A stretch of 64,000 nt of DNA, taken from NCBI GenBank assembly GCA_031266365.1, contig JAISBE010000003.1:1-64000 (forward strand), written 5' to 3'. The notes under the pieces were generated by a model. The model saw only the letters and a list, made by a program, of their open reading frames with translations, ran no database searches and was not told where the DNA came from. This DNA comes from Oscillospiraceae bacterium (GTDB taxonomy: Bacteria > Bacillota > Clostridia > Oscillospirales > Acutalibacteraceae). The position numbers and the translations under genes were made by a program. Below are positions 56,561-64,000 of this stretch, one piece after another (the first letter of the stretch is position 1; each line of letters begins with the position of its first letter).

Positions 56561-57605
56561 CTCAAAAAATGTTACTATAAACTAAAGTTTCGCATATAAT
56601 ATAAATTGAAATACAGATAAATTATATAAAATAAACTCACAAAGAGGGCACATTTAAATGTACACTATGAAAATATCTTGGTTGAAAAAAGCTGCTTCAA
56701 ATTGCTACAAAATTAAAAAAAGACTCCCTCTTTTTCTCAAATAAGTGTTGATATAAACCAAAGTTATGCATATAACTTAATAAGAAATACATCTATACTC
56801 CACAAAATAAACTCACAAAGAGGACACATTTAAATGTACATTATAAAAATATCTTGATTGGAAAAAAGCTGCTCCAAATTGCTGCAAAATTAAAAAAAGA
56901 CTCTCTCCAAAGGCGAATATTGCACGATCTTCTGCCGAAAGCCAACCTCTTCCCACCGCCCCTCAATGGCTGAACAGCAAGCCAATTTTTCTCAAATAAG
57001 TGTTGATATAAACCAAAGTTATGCGTGTAACTTAACGAGAAATGCATCTATACTTCATAAAATAAACTCACAAAGAGGGCACGTTTAAATGTACATTGTG
57101 AAAATATCTTGGTTGAAAAAAGCTGCTTCAAATTGCTGCAAAATCAAAAAAAGACTCTCTCAAAGGCGAATATTGCACGATCTTCCCACCGCCCCCTCAA
57201 TGGCTGAACAGCAAGCCAAATTTTCTCAAATAAGTGTTGATATGAACCAAAGCTTGTCTATTAATATACCGAACAATATGTTTGTATTGCACGAAATTAA
57301 CCAAAGAAGAGAGGAATTCACACTTAAAACCTCAACCTCAGTTGCCACACCTCAAAACGACAGCACCAAAAATTTACACAAAAATCCCCATGAAAATTCG
57401 TGAAAGTTTTTGCAAAACCCTTGCCCTCCAGAGAGCAAAATTTCCCCCATTTTCCCCTATTAGTGAAGGGGGAAATTACACCTTAAAACCTCAAGCCAAA
57501 TTTTCTAAAATAAGTATTGATATAAACCAAAGTTTATCTATTGATATACAGAATAATATGTTCATATCGCATGAAATTAACCACAAGAGAAAAATTCACA
57601 ATTAA
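56561..57605 (+). repeat. Five-copy degenerate repeat array
   Basis: The element CTCAAATAAGTGTTGATATA and its downstream ~70 bases recur at 56561 (decayed), 56736, 56991, 57225 and 57505, spaced 175-280 bases. It may be read as a SigA promoter (TTGATA-17-TATAAC in the 56736 copy) or as a coding repeat: the frame gives SQISVDINQS ... N ... LHKIN(S)xR in four copies. Units 2 and 3 also carry ATGTACATT-initiated peptides (MYIVKISW...) starting right at the preceding stop. A related, more decayed pair lies inside each 248-bp repeat at 24.6 and 25.0 kb, opposite strand. Confidence 0.75.
57089..57403 (+). CDS. Possible repeat-derived 104-residue ORF
   Basis: MYIVKISWLKKAASNCCKIK at the start, then AEQQAKFSQISVDMNQSLSINIPNN and a Thr/Asn-rich tail. 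It overlaps the preceding frame's stop (TAAATG) and spans one repeat unit. Other units encode the same two modules interrupted by stops, so this is most likely a not-yet-broken remnant of a formerly longer repetitive protein family, or chance coding in a repeat. No ribosome site. Confidence 0.25.
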   Translation: MYIVKISWLKKAASNCCKIKKRLSQRRILHDLPTAPSMAEQQAKFSQISVDMNQSLSINIPNNMFVLHEINQRREEFTLKTSTSVATPQNDSTKNLHKNPHENS

Positions 57606-58098
57606 AACCTCAACTCCCACCTGCCGCACCTCAAAGCGACAGCATCTAAAATTTGAACAAAAATCCCCAGTAAAGTTTGTGAAAGTTTTTGCAAAACCCT
57701 TGCCCTCCAGAGAGCAAAATTTCCCCCATTTTCCCCTATTAGTGAAGGGGAAATTTATCACCCAAAAAACTCAGTACAACCTCAACCCCAAATAAGAATA
57801 TTTCAAATAAATTCCCAAATATTTCCACACACCGTTGGCGTAAAATCTCATACAAAAAAGCCGCGGACAAGGTCAATCACCAGCAAACTTTTTGAAACCA
57901 TTTAGGTTTTGCGAAGGCACCTGGGATACCAACGCCGCTGGCAAAAGTTATAGCACTAAACGCCACGAGTTTCAGCTTAGCTCTGCACCGAAAATTTAAA
58001 CAAAAATCCCGCGCAAAGTTCATGCAAGATTTTCCAAAACCTTGCCCTCCAGAGAGCAAAATTTCCCTCATTTTCCCCTATTAGTGAAGGGAGGATTT
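57401..58098 (+). repeat. Three copies of a 75-bp hairpin element
   Basis: Near 57401-57477, 57679-57754 and 58020-58098 the sequence CCTTGCCCTCCAGAGAGCAA is followed by a hairpin, AATTTCCCCC (57439-57448 in copy 1) with GGGGGAAATT (57468-57477) around TATTAGTGA. Copies 1 and 2 are nearly identical; copy 3 has drifted. The pattern resembles a REP-type or terminator-like dispersed repeat. Confidence 0.75.
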
Positions 58099-58193
58099 TA
58101 TACCTAAAAACTCAGCACAACTCAACCCCAGCCGCCATATCTCAAAACAACAGCACCTAAAAGCTCAACGAAATCTAGCCGCAGTTACTGTGA

Positions 58194-59054
58194 TCACACT
58201 CTCAGAATTTGATTTTGCAAACAAGCTGCTTTGATGGTGTTTTTCAGAAGCATGGCGATGGTCATAGGGCCGACCCCTCCCGGCACGGGCGTGATGTGCG
58301 AAGCTAACTTTGCTACCTGTTCAAAGCACACATCGCCACACAGCTTCCCATTTGAATCTCTGTTTATGCCAACGTCGATTACCACAACTCCTTTTTTTAC
58401 CATATCTTTGTTTATAAATCCCGCTTGCCCAACAGCAGAAATTAAAATATCTGCATTCAAGCAAATTTCTTTAAGATTTTTTGTCTTGCGGTGGCACACG
58501 GTTATCGTGCCGTCATTTTGCAATAAAAGCATGGCTGTTGGTTTCCCGACGATATTACTCCTTCCAACTATCACACATCTTTTTCCAGAAATTTCAATTT
58601 TTTCATGCCGTAAAATTTCAATTATTCCCGCTGGGGTACATGGCAAAAATTTGTAATTTCCAATCATAAGTTTACCTGTATTTACAGCGCAAAAAGCATC
58701 CACGTCTTTTTCCGCACTGATCATTTCTATTACCTGATTTTCAGATATATGTTTTGGCAGTGGCAATTGCACCAAAATTCCGTTTATATCTTTTCTATCA
58801 TTTAGGTGATTAATTAAAGCGTTTAATTTTTCTATTGAGATATCAGATTTCAAAACATATGTCTCGGAATTGACACCTATCTCTTGACAAGCTTCGCTTT
58901 TCTTTTTAATATATATCTTAGAGGCACTATTATCACCTACAAGAATTACGGCGAGCGAGAGGAAAATATTTTTTTGCTTTAAAAGCTTGACTTTTACCGC
59001 AAGTTCTGCTTTAATTTCGGCAGCTATTTTTTTTCCATCTATATATTTTGTCAT
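58194..59054 (-). CDS. folD: Methylene-THF dehydrogenase/cyclohydrolase
   Basis: 286 residues from ATG 59054 (AAAGGA 11 bases upstream); the ATG at 59081 would overlap that site. Converts 5,10-methylene-THF to 10-formyl-THF with NADP(H). Signatures: the catalytic Lys/Tyr region around KIYIKKKSEAC, GILVQLPLPKH, the Rossmann VIVGRSNIVGKP, and PVPGGVGPMTIAMLLKNT. All catalytic motifs are present. The repeat region lies at its 3' side. Confidence 0.95.
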   Translation of the reverse strand: MTKYIDGKKIAAEIKAELAVKVKLLKQKNIFLSLAVILVGDNSASKIYIKKKSEACQEIGVNSETYVLKSDISIEKLNALINHLNDRKDINGILVQLPLPKHISENQVIEMISAEKDVDAFCAVNTGKLMIGNYKFLPCTPAGIIEILRHEKIEISGKRCVIVGRSNIVGKPTAMLLLQNDGTITVCHRKTKNLKEICLNADILISAVGQAGFINKDMVKKGVVVIDVGINRDSNGKLCGDVCFEQVAKLASHITPVPGGVGPMTIAMLLKNTIKAACLQNQILRV

Positions 59055-59211
59055 GTTGATAGTTTCCTTTCTCAAATTCATGAGTATTTATTATAATATA
59101 TCACGATTTTTGTTACTTTGTCTATTGTTAAGGCTTTTGGAAGGCTTAAATTAAAGAGTTTTTCCAGGAAGCGCGAATAGACTTTTCTTTCTTGTTCTTA
59201 AAAAAATCGAG

Positions 59212-60483
59212 GTGAACTTTATTTCAAATTCCAATTTAATTGAGTACATTTTATTGGTAATTTTTATTTTATTTTCCGCTTTCTTCTCCGCTTCCGAAGC
59301 CGCTTTTTTAACAGTTAATAAAATTAGATTAAAAAATTACGAAAAAGAAGGAAATTTAAAAGCAAGACTTGCTGTTTCTATTACAGAAAATTTTGATGAA
59401 GCCCTCTCTGCGATTTTGATTGGAAATAATGTAGTAAATATAGCAGCCTCCTCTGTTGCAACAGTTTTAATGACGAGGTTATTTAACTCTTCAGGTGTGA
59501 TAATTTCCACTATAGTCATGACTATATTGATATTGACATTTGGAGAGGTCCTCCCTAAAACCATAGCTAAGGAAAACAGCGAAAAATTTGTGTTAAAAGT
59601 TGCAAAACCTTTGAAATTATTCATATTGATTACATATCCTATTGTTTATTTGTTTATTAAATTAAAAAATCTTGTTGTTAAACTTTCTAACTCCGATAAT
59701 TCTAAACCAAGTGTTACAGAGCAAGAACTGAAGTATATAATTGAAAGCATAGAAGAGGAGGGAGTTCTTGAAAAGCAAGAGAGTGAAATGGTCCAATCTG
59801 CTCTAGAATTTGATGAAAAATCTGCTGCTGATATTTTAACGCCTAGGGTGGACATGATAGCGATCAATATAGACGATGACATAGAAAAAAACAAGGAAAT
59901 TATCTTATCGGAACGTTATTCTAGAATTCCTGTTTATAAGGATAATGTGGATAATATAATAGGGATTTTACACACAAGAGATTATCTAGAAACATTAATT
60001 GAGAATCGAGAAATTGATTTACTTAAAATTATTCAACCTTGTTACTTCATATATGGCGGGAAAGAACTTTCATCACTTCTCAATGACTTTAAACGCAAAA
60101 AATTGCATGTTGCTATTGTAGTCGATGATTATGGCGGGACTTTGGGAATGGTGACGATGGAAGATTTACTTGAGCAAATTGTGGGAGATATTTGGGATGA
60201 AGATGAAGAGATAGAGCAAAAATTCATTACTATATCGAGCGATATGTATGAAGTTCGTGGAGATGCCAATTTAAAAGAGCTCTCTGAATTTTTAGAGTAT
60301 GAGGACCGTAATTTTGACAGCAATTACACTTCTTTAGGCGGTTGGGTTTTAGAAAAATTTAACCGAATACCTGATGTCGGTGAAAGCTTTATCTATAACA
60401 ATTTTAGAATAATAGTAAATGAGATAGAAGAACAGCGAATTACAAAGTTGATAATAAAAAAGATTACAAATGAAGATAATTAA
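59212..60483 (+). CDS. CNNM/CorC-HlyC family membrane protein
   Basis: 423 residues. DUF21 membrane domain with four hydrophobic segments (residues ~8-160; FFSASEAAFLTVNKIRLKNYE is the family N-terminal block), a CBS pair (TPRVDMIAINID ... YSRIPVYKDNVDNIIGIL ... VVDDYGGTLGMVTMEDLLEQIVGDIWDEDE) and the C-terminal CorC_HlyC domain (YTSLGGWVLEKFNRIPDVGESF). Such proteins export Mg2+/Co2+. Starting at GTG 59212 places the ribosome site GAGG directly against the start; ATT 59221 would be spaced 5-6 bases after GAGGTGA, a second possible ATT start. Convergent with nothing; next gene follows. Confidence 0.85.
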   Translation: MNFISNSNLIEYILLVIFILFSAFFSASEAAFLTVNKIRLKNYEKEGNLKARLAVSITENFDEALSAILIGNNVVNIAASSVATVLMTRLFNSSGVIISTIVMTILILTFGEVLPKTIAKENSEKFVLKVAKPLKLFILITYPIVYLFIKLKNLVVKLSNSDNSKPSVTEQELKYIIESIEEEGVLEKQESEMVQSALEFDEKSAADILTPRVDMIAINIDDDIEKNKEIILSERYSRIPVYKDNVDNIIGILHTRDYLETLIENREIDLLKIIQPCYFIYGGKELSSLLNDFKRKKLHVAIVVDDYGGTLGMVTMEDLLEQIVGDIWDEDEEIEQKFITISSDMYEVRGDANLKELSEFLEYEDRNFDSNYTSLGGWVLEKFNRIPDVGESFIYNNFRIIVNEIEEQRITKLIIKKITNEDN

Positions 60484-60520
60484 GATCTCAATATTAGTAT
60501 TTGTTAAAAGGGGGATTCTA

Positions 60521-60949
60521 TTGAACAATATAGTAAAAATAGCTATTAACCTAACATTAGTATTTGCGCTATTTATAATAAAAATACAGAGTTGCTCTGC
60601 TGTTTATAGAAATTACACCGATTGGACGGAAGTTCCAAACAGCAAAATTTTTCTGGTTGATAAACCGCGCGAGCAAAAGAGAACGATTTTTAATTTAAAT
60701 GTTGTAGAATGCACTGAAAAAACAAGAGTTTCCATCTTTATTGCCGAAAATAGCTCTGGAGATGGTGAACGTTGCATCGGGCATTTTTATGTTGAAAGTA
60801 ATTACGAATATTTTATAAATTGTGAGTTAGGTGCAAATAACTATATAAAACTCTCGTTGGATACTCTCGCAAATTTTGAAGTTGATATGAATCGGGCGAT
60901 GCCAGAAGCGCTTGGTGAAAAGCAGAAAAAAATATTTATTTCTACTTAA
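60521..60949 (+). CDS. Small secreted protein
   Basis: 142 residues from TTG 60521, which has AGGGGG 6 bases upstream; ATG 60470 would overlap the CorC gene and add a non-signal stretch. N-terminus MNNIVKIAINLTLVFALFI is a signal peptide, cleavage after SCSA. Mature part has beta-strand-like runs (TIFNLNVVECTEKTRVSIF, CIGHFYVESNYEYFINCEL, YIKLSLDTLANFEVD) and ends KKIFIST. It is similar in size and design to the secreted protein at 53861. Function unknown; probably cotranscribed with the CorC gene 38 bases before. Confidence 0.7.
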   Translation: MNNIVKIAINLTLVFALFIIKIQSCSAVYRNYTDWTEVPNSKIFLVDKPREQKRTIFNLNVVECTEKTRVSIFIAENSSGDGERCIGHFYVESNYEYFINCELGANNYIKLSLDTLANFEVDMNRAMPEALGEKQKKIFIST

Positions 60950-61007
60950 AATAAGTTTTTATTAAAACGCAAATTTACCGCAAGGTAGAGTATAATGGAG
61001 TGATTTG

Positions 61008-63506
61008 ATGTACAGATTTAATGGATTTACACAAAAAGCGAATGCAGCCCTAAATTTTGCAATTAGCAGTGCCGAAAGCATGGGGCATACTTATGTTGGA
61101 AGTGAGCATATACTTTTGGGGCTTTTGAAGGAAGGCACGGGAGTTGCTGCAGTGGTGCTAAACGCTCTAAACATAACTGCCGAAGAAATAGAAACGCTCA
61201 TAAGGCGAGAAATTGGAGTTGGCATGAAAAGCGCCATAACGATGGATGATTTCACACCGAGGACAAAACGGATCTTGCAAGTCGCTGTGGTTCAAGCTTC
61301 ACGCCTTGGGCACAATTATGTTGGCACAGAGCACCTTTTGCTGGCGCTGCTGGCGGAGTCTGATAGTTATGCCGTTAGATTTTTAGATGAACTGGGAATT
61401 GATTTTAGGACTATTATAGAAAAAATCAGTAGAGCTATAGGGGAGCATGAGGAGCCCATGACTTCATCTTTTTCGCTTGAGATCTACAGCACGGGGTTTG
61501 CACCAGTTGGAGGGTTTATCCAAAAACCAGGGCGCTCTAATATAGGCAAAAGCAGCACTGTCACTTTGGATAAATTTGGAATAGATTTAACTGAGCTTGC
61601 ATCGTCAGGTGGAATCGATCCAGTGATCGGCAGGAAGGAAGAAATTGAGAGGGTTATTCAAATTTTATCACGTAGGACGAAAAATAATCCGTGTTTAATC
61701 GGCGAGCCGGGTGTTGGAAAAACCGCGGTTGTGGAAGGATTAGCTGCTAAAATTAATTCTGGTGATGTCCCTGAGCCTTTAAAAGGAAAGCGCGTAGTAT
61801 CGCTGGATTTACCCGGTATGATTGCAGGGGCTAAATATCGCGGGGATTTTGAGGATCGAATAAAGAGTGCCATAAACGAAGTAAAAAAAGCAGGAAATGT
61901 TATTTTATTTATCGATGAATTACACACGATTATAGGTGCAGGTTCAAGCGAGGGGGCAGCAGATGCAGCAAACATATTAAAACCCAGTCTCGCGAGAGGT
62001 GATTTTCAAGTGGTTGGTGCTACCACGATAAATGAATATCGTAAATATATAGAAAAAGACGCAGCTTTAGAGCGAAGGTTTCAGCCGGTAACTGTTGGCG
62101 AACCGAGTGAGGAGGAGGCGATTTTAATACTGAGAGGGCTGCGCGATCGTTATGAAGCGCATCATAAAATTAAGATAACAGATGAAGCTTTGGAAGCGGC
62201 TGTGAAATTATCTGCAAGATATATCGCGGATAGATTTCTCCCAGATAAGGCTATAGATTTAATTGACGAAGCGGCTTCTAGAGTTAGATTGCGTTTATAT
62301 ACTGCTCCAGACGATTTGCAGTATCTGGAAAAACAAATTAAAGAGCTGGATGGAGAAAAATCTGCAGCGATAAATTCACAAGATTTTGAGCGCGCAGCGA
62401 AGATTCGAGATGAAGAAAAAGCAAAAAGAAGGGAATTAGAAGAGCGTAAAAAATCGTGGCAAAATCGCAAAGAAAGTGCTAGAGAAGAAGTTTTAGTGGA
62501 AGATATTGCCCATATAGTTTCAAGTTGGACTGGAATTCCAACAAAACAGCTCACAGAGGAAGAGAGCGAAAGGCTTTTAAAAATGGAAGATTTGCTGCAT
62601 GAACGAATTGTTGGCCAGGATGAAGCCGTATCGAGTATTGCCAGAGCAATACGCAGAGGGCGAATAGGGCTAAAAGATCCTAAGCGGCCAATAGGTTCAT
62701 TTATCTTTCTTGGACCAACAGGCGTGGGTAAAACCGAACTTTGCAAAGCTCTTGCACAGGTTATGTTTGGCGATGAAAATTCCATTATTCGCCTCGATAT
62801 GTCTGAATATATGGAAACTTATACTGTCTCGAAATTAATTGGTTCTCCTCCCGGGTATGTTGGTTTTGAAGAAGGGGGACAGTTAACAGAAAAAGTGCGA
62901 AGAAAGCCATATGCTGTGGTGCTTTTTGATGAAATAGAAAAAGCTCACCCCGATGTATCCAACGCATTATTGCAAATTCTTGAAGATGGAATTTTAACTG
63001 ATTCTCAAGGAAGAAAAGTGAGTTTTAAGAATACTATAATCATAATGACTTCTAATGTTGGTGCAAGATTGATAACAGAAAAGCAAAAACTTGGTTTTGT
63101 GGAGGAAGGTCAGGAGCAAGATATAAGCAGGCTAAAAGAAGTTGTGCTTGCTGAGTTAAAAAGAACGTTTCGTCCGGAATTTTTAAATAGAGTTGACGAC
63201 ACTATCGTATTTCATAAGTTGTCTGAAGAAAATGTGGAAAGAATTGCAAAGCATATGCTTGATGACTTAAAGTTGCGCGTTAAAAATCTTGATATAGATA
63301 TTAATTTTACGGATGAAGCGGTTAAAGAAATTGCCAAAGAGGGGTTTGATCCGCTATATGGAGCGAGACCTTTAAGGCGCGCTATTGGGACAAAAATTGA
63401 AGATAAACTTTCTGAACAAATATTGGAAAAAAAGTTTAATAAAAATGAAAAAATTTTATGTGATATTGAGAATGGGGAATTTGTTTTTATTGCACATAAT
63501 GCATGA
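61008..63506 (+). CDS. clpC: ATP-dependent Clp protease ATPase ClpC
   Basis: 832 residues from ATG 61008 (GGAG 7 bases upstream; TTG 61005 is less well placed). Two Clp_N repeats (residues 1-145), AAA+ 1 with GEPGVGKTAVVEG, a middle domain with a UVR-type segment (NSQDFERAAKIRDEEKAKRRELEE region), AAA+ 2 with GPTGVGKTELCKA and GSPPGYVGFEEGG, and a conserved C-terminal domain. Unfolds proteins for ClpP. In Bacillus-type operons ctsR, mcsA and mcsB precede it; here none does, so CtsR/McsB control may be lost. No CtsR operator seen upstream. Confidence 0.95.
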   Translation: MYRFNGFTQKANAALNFAISSAESMGHTYVGSEHILLGLLKEGTGVAAVVLNALNITAEEIETLIRREIGVGMKSAITMDDFTPRTKRILQVAVVQASRLGHNYVGTEHLLLALLAESDSYAVRFLDELGIDFRTIIEKISRAIGEHEEPMTSSFSLEIYSTGFAPVGGFIQKPGRSNIGKSSTVTLDKFGIDLTELASSGGIDPVIGRKEEIERVIQILSRRTKNNPCLIGEPGVGKTAVVEGLAAKINSGDVPEPLKGKRVVSLDLPGMIAGAKYRGDFEDRIKSAINEVKKAGNVILFIDELHTIIGAGSSEGAADAANILKPSLARGDFQVVGATTINEYRKYIEKDAALERRFQPVTVGEPSEEEAILILRGLRDRYEAHHKIKITDEALEAAVKLSARYIADRFLPDKAIDLIDEAASRVRLRLYTAPDDLQYLEKQIKELDGEKSAAINSQDFERAAKIRDEEKAKRRELEERKKSWQNRKESAREEVLVEDIAHIVSSWTGIPTKQLTEEESERLLKMEDLLHERIVGQDEAVSSIARAIRRGRIGLKDPKRPIGSFIFLGPTGVGKTELCKALAQVMFGDENSIIRLDMSEYMETYTVSKLIGSPPGYVGFEEGGQLTEKVRRKPYAVVLFDEIEKAHPDVSNALLQILEDGILTDSQGRKVSFKNTIIIMTSNVGARLITEKQKLGFVEEGQEQDISRLKEVVLAELKRTFRPEFLNRVDDTIVFHKLSEENVERIAKHMLDDLKLRVKNLDIDINFTDEAVKEIAKEGFDPLYGARPLRRAIGTKIEDKLSEQILEKKFNKNEKILCDIENGEFVFIAHNA

Positions 63507-63642
63507 TAGCTTAATATTATGAATTTTTACAACAAAAAATTGTGTATTTATTATAAAATATGTGAATTAACAACTTTTCTATTTCATTTTGTCCTTTTTG
63601 ATATATTAAAATACAAATTGATTATAGAAGACGGAGAAGAAT

Positions 63643-64000
63643 ATGAGAAAAACGAAAATTATTTGCACTCTCGGCCCTTCCACCGATGATGAAAATATTT
63701 TAAGAGAATTGATGATAAATGGTATGGATGTGGCTAGGGTGAATATGTCGCATGGAAACTATGAAGAGCATACTGTTAGAATAAATATGCTAAAAAAATT
63801 GAGAAAAGAATTAAATTTACCAGTAGCATTGTTATTAGACACCAAAGGCCCCGAGATTCGCATTGGCAAACTTTCTTCGTCAAACACAATGTTAGAAGAT
63901 GGGCAAAAATTCACCTTAACCACGGAGTCGATTGAGGGAAACAGCGAAATTTGCGGTATCACATTTAACAATTTGCCTTACGATGTGAAAAAAGGAACGC
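63643..64000 (+). CDS. pyk: Pyruvate kinase, 5' part
   Basis: Begins MRKTKIICTLGPSTDDENIL, with MDVARVNMSHGNYEEH and ALLLDTKGPEIRIG, which are the substrate and K+/Mg2+ sites of pyruvate kinase, and continues to the window edge without a stop (119 residues seen). It makes ATP and pyruvate from phosphoenolpyruvate in glycolysis. GGAGAAG lies 5 bases before the ATG. Cut by the window, so the C-terminal regulatory and PEP-utiliser parts are unknown. Confidence 0.95.
   Translation, partial: MRKTKIICTLGPSTDDENILRELMINGMDVARVNMSHGNYEEHTVRINMLKKLRKELNLPVALLLDTKGPEIRIGKLSSSNTMLEDGQKFTLTTESIEGNSEICGITFNNLPYDVKKGT

Larger units (their letters stand above)
56174..58193. other. 2-kb region with degenerate repeat array
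   Basis: Between the GLUG gene and folD lie repeats but no supported stable gene: a five-copy element (56561-57605), three copies of a second 75-base element near 57401, 57679 and 58020, and a 37-base CGTTGGCGT-bearing repeat near 56450 and again near 57826. Small open frames here are products of the repeats. Confidence 0.7.

Noticed and set aside
56561..57605. CRISPR array
   Set aside because: Units are 175-280 bp apart, degenerate, and share spacer sequence; no cas gene in the window.

Overview
The window reads as part of the chromosome of an AT-rich, anaerobic Clostridia-type Firmicute (Oscillospirales-like; inferred from protein style and gene order, not from a database search). It spans the replication origin: gyrA, gyrB, recF, dnaN and dnaA run leftward, and rpmH, rnpA, yidD, yidC, jag and mnmE run rightward from about 33-35 kb. 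The dnaA-dnaN gap carries a Bacillus-type unwinding module (five TAG trios, a G5 block, then many same-orientation TGTYGA boxes), so I call it oriC. The genetic code is standard (TGA is used as stop).

Several features suggest an intimately host-associated, probably intracellular bacterium: a UhpC/GlpT-type sugar-phosphate antiporter, many Sec-type secreted proteins with no recognisable bacterial function, operons stripped of usual partners (no infB/nusA before rbfA, no ecfT after ecfA2, no addB by addA, no mnmG after mnmE, no ctsR/mcsAB before clpC), a frameshifted addA, pseudogenes and degenerate repeats.

Layout. 0-6 kb: tRNA-Leu, a possible papain-fold protein, two tandem secreted paralogues, a metallophosphoesterase, a D,D-carboxypeptidase and an [FeFe]-hydrogenase whose 3' end is tandemly duplicated. 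6.4-12 kb: a tandem array of six secreted paralogues plus remnants, notably GC-rich for this DNA, with a near-constant leader and export signal followed by divergent bodies. 12.4-16.7 kb: rbfA-nrnA and truB, with a secreted zinc metallopeptidase inserted between them on the other strand. 16.7-25.6 kb: a lipoprotein, glmM, an rRNA methyltransferase, ecfA1A2, a secreted protein, and a long non-coding stretch with a 248-bp direct repeat. 25.6-43.5 kb: origin genes, mnmE, a ComEC-like hydrolase and ftsK. 44-49.4 kb: the antiporter and broken addA. 49.6-52.5 kb: a signal-peptide-bearing SGNH/nucleotidyltransferase/GT2 fusion. 52.7-64 kb: divIC-S1 pair, secreted proteins including a GLUG beta-helix protein, a degenerate repeat array, folD, a CNNM/CorC protein, clpC and the start of pyruvate kinase.

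The most exciting feature is the 6.5-12 kb array. Four of its six intact members end exactly in eukaryotic CaaX prenylation boxes: two in Cys-Leu-Leu-Leu (geranylgeranyl type, the same last four residues as Rac1) and two in Cys-Ser-Val-Gln (farnesyl type). Three of these tails have extra cysteines just upstream, as in palmitoylated Ras/Rho tails. I infer a family of Sec-exported effectors lipidated by host enzymes and anchored to host membranes. Together with the secreted glycosyltransferase fusion and the metallopeptidase, it looks like a host-manipulation toolkit in a Gram-positive-type endosymbiont without a dedicated injection system visible here.
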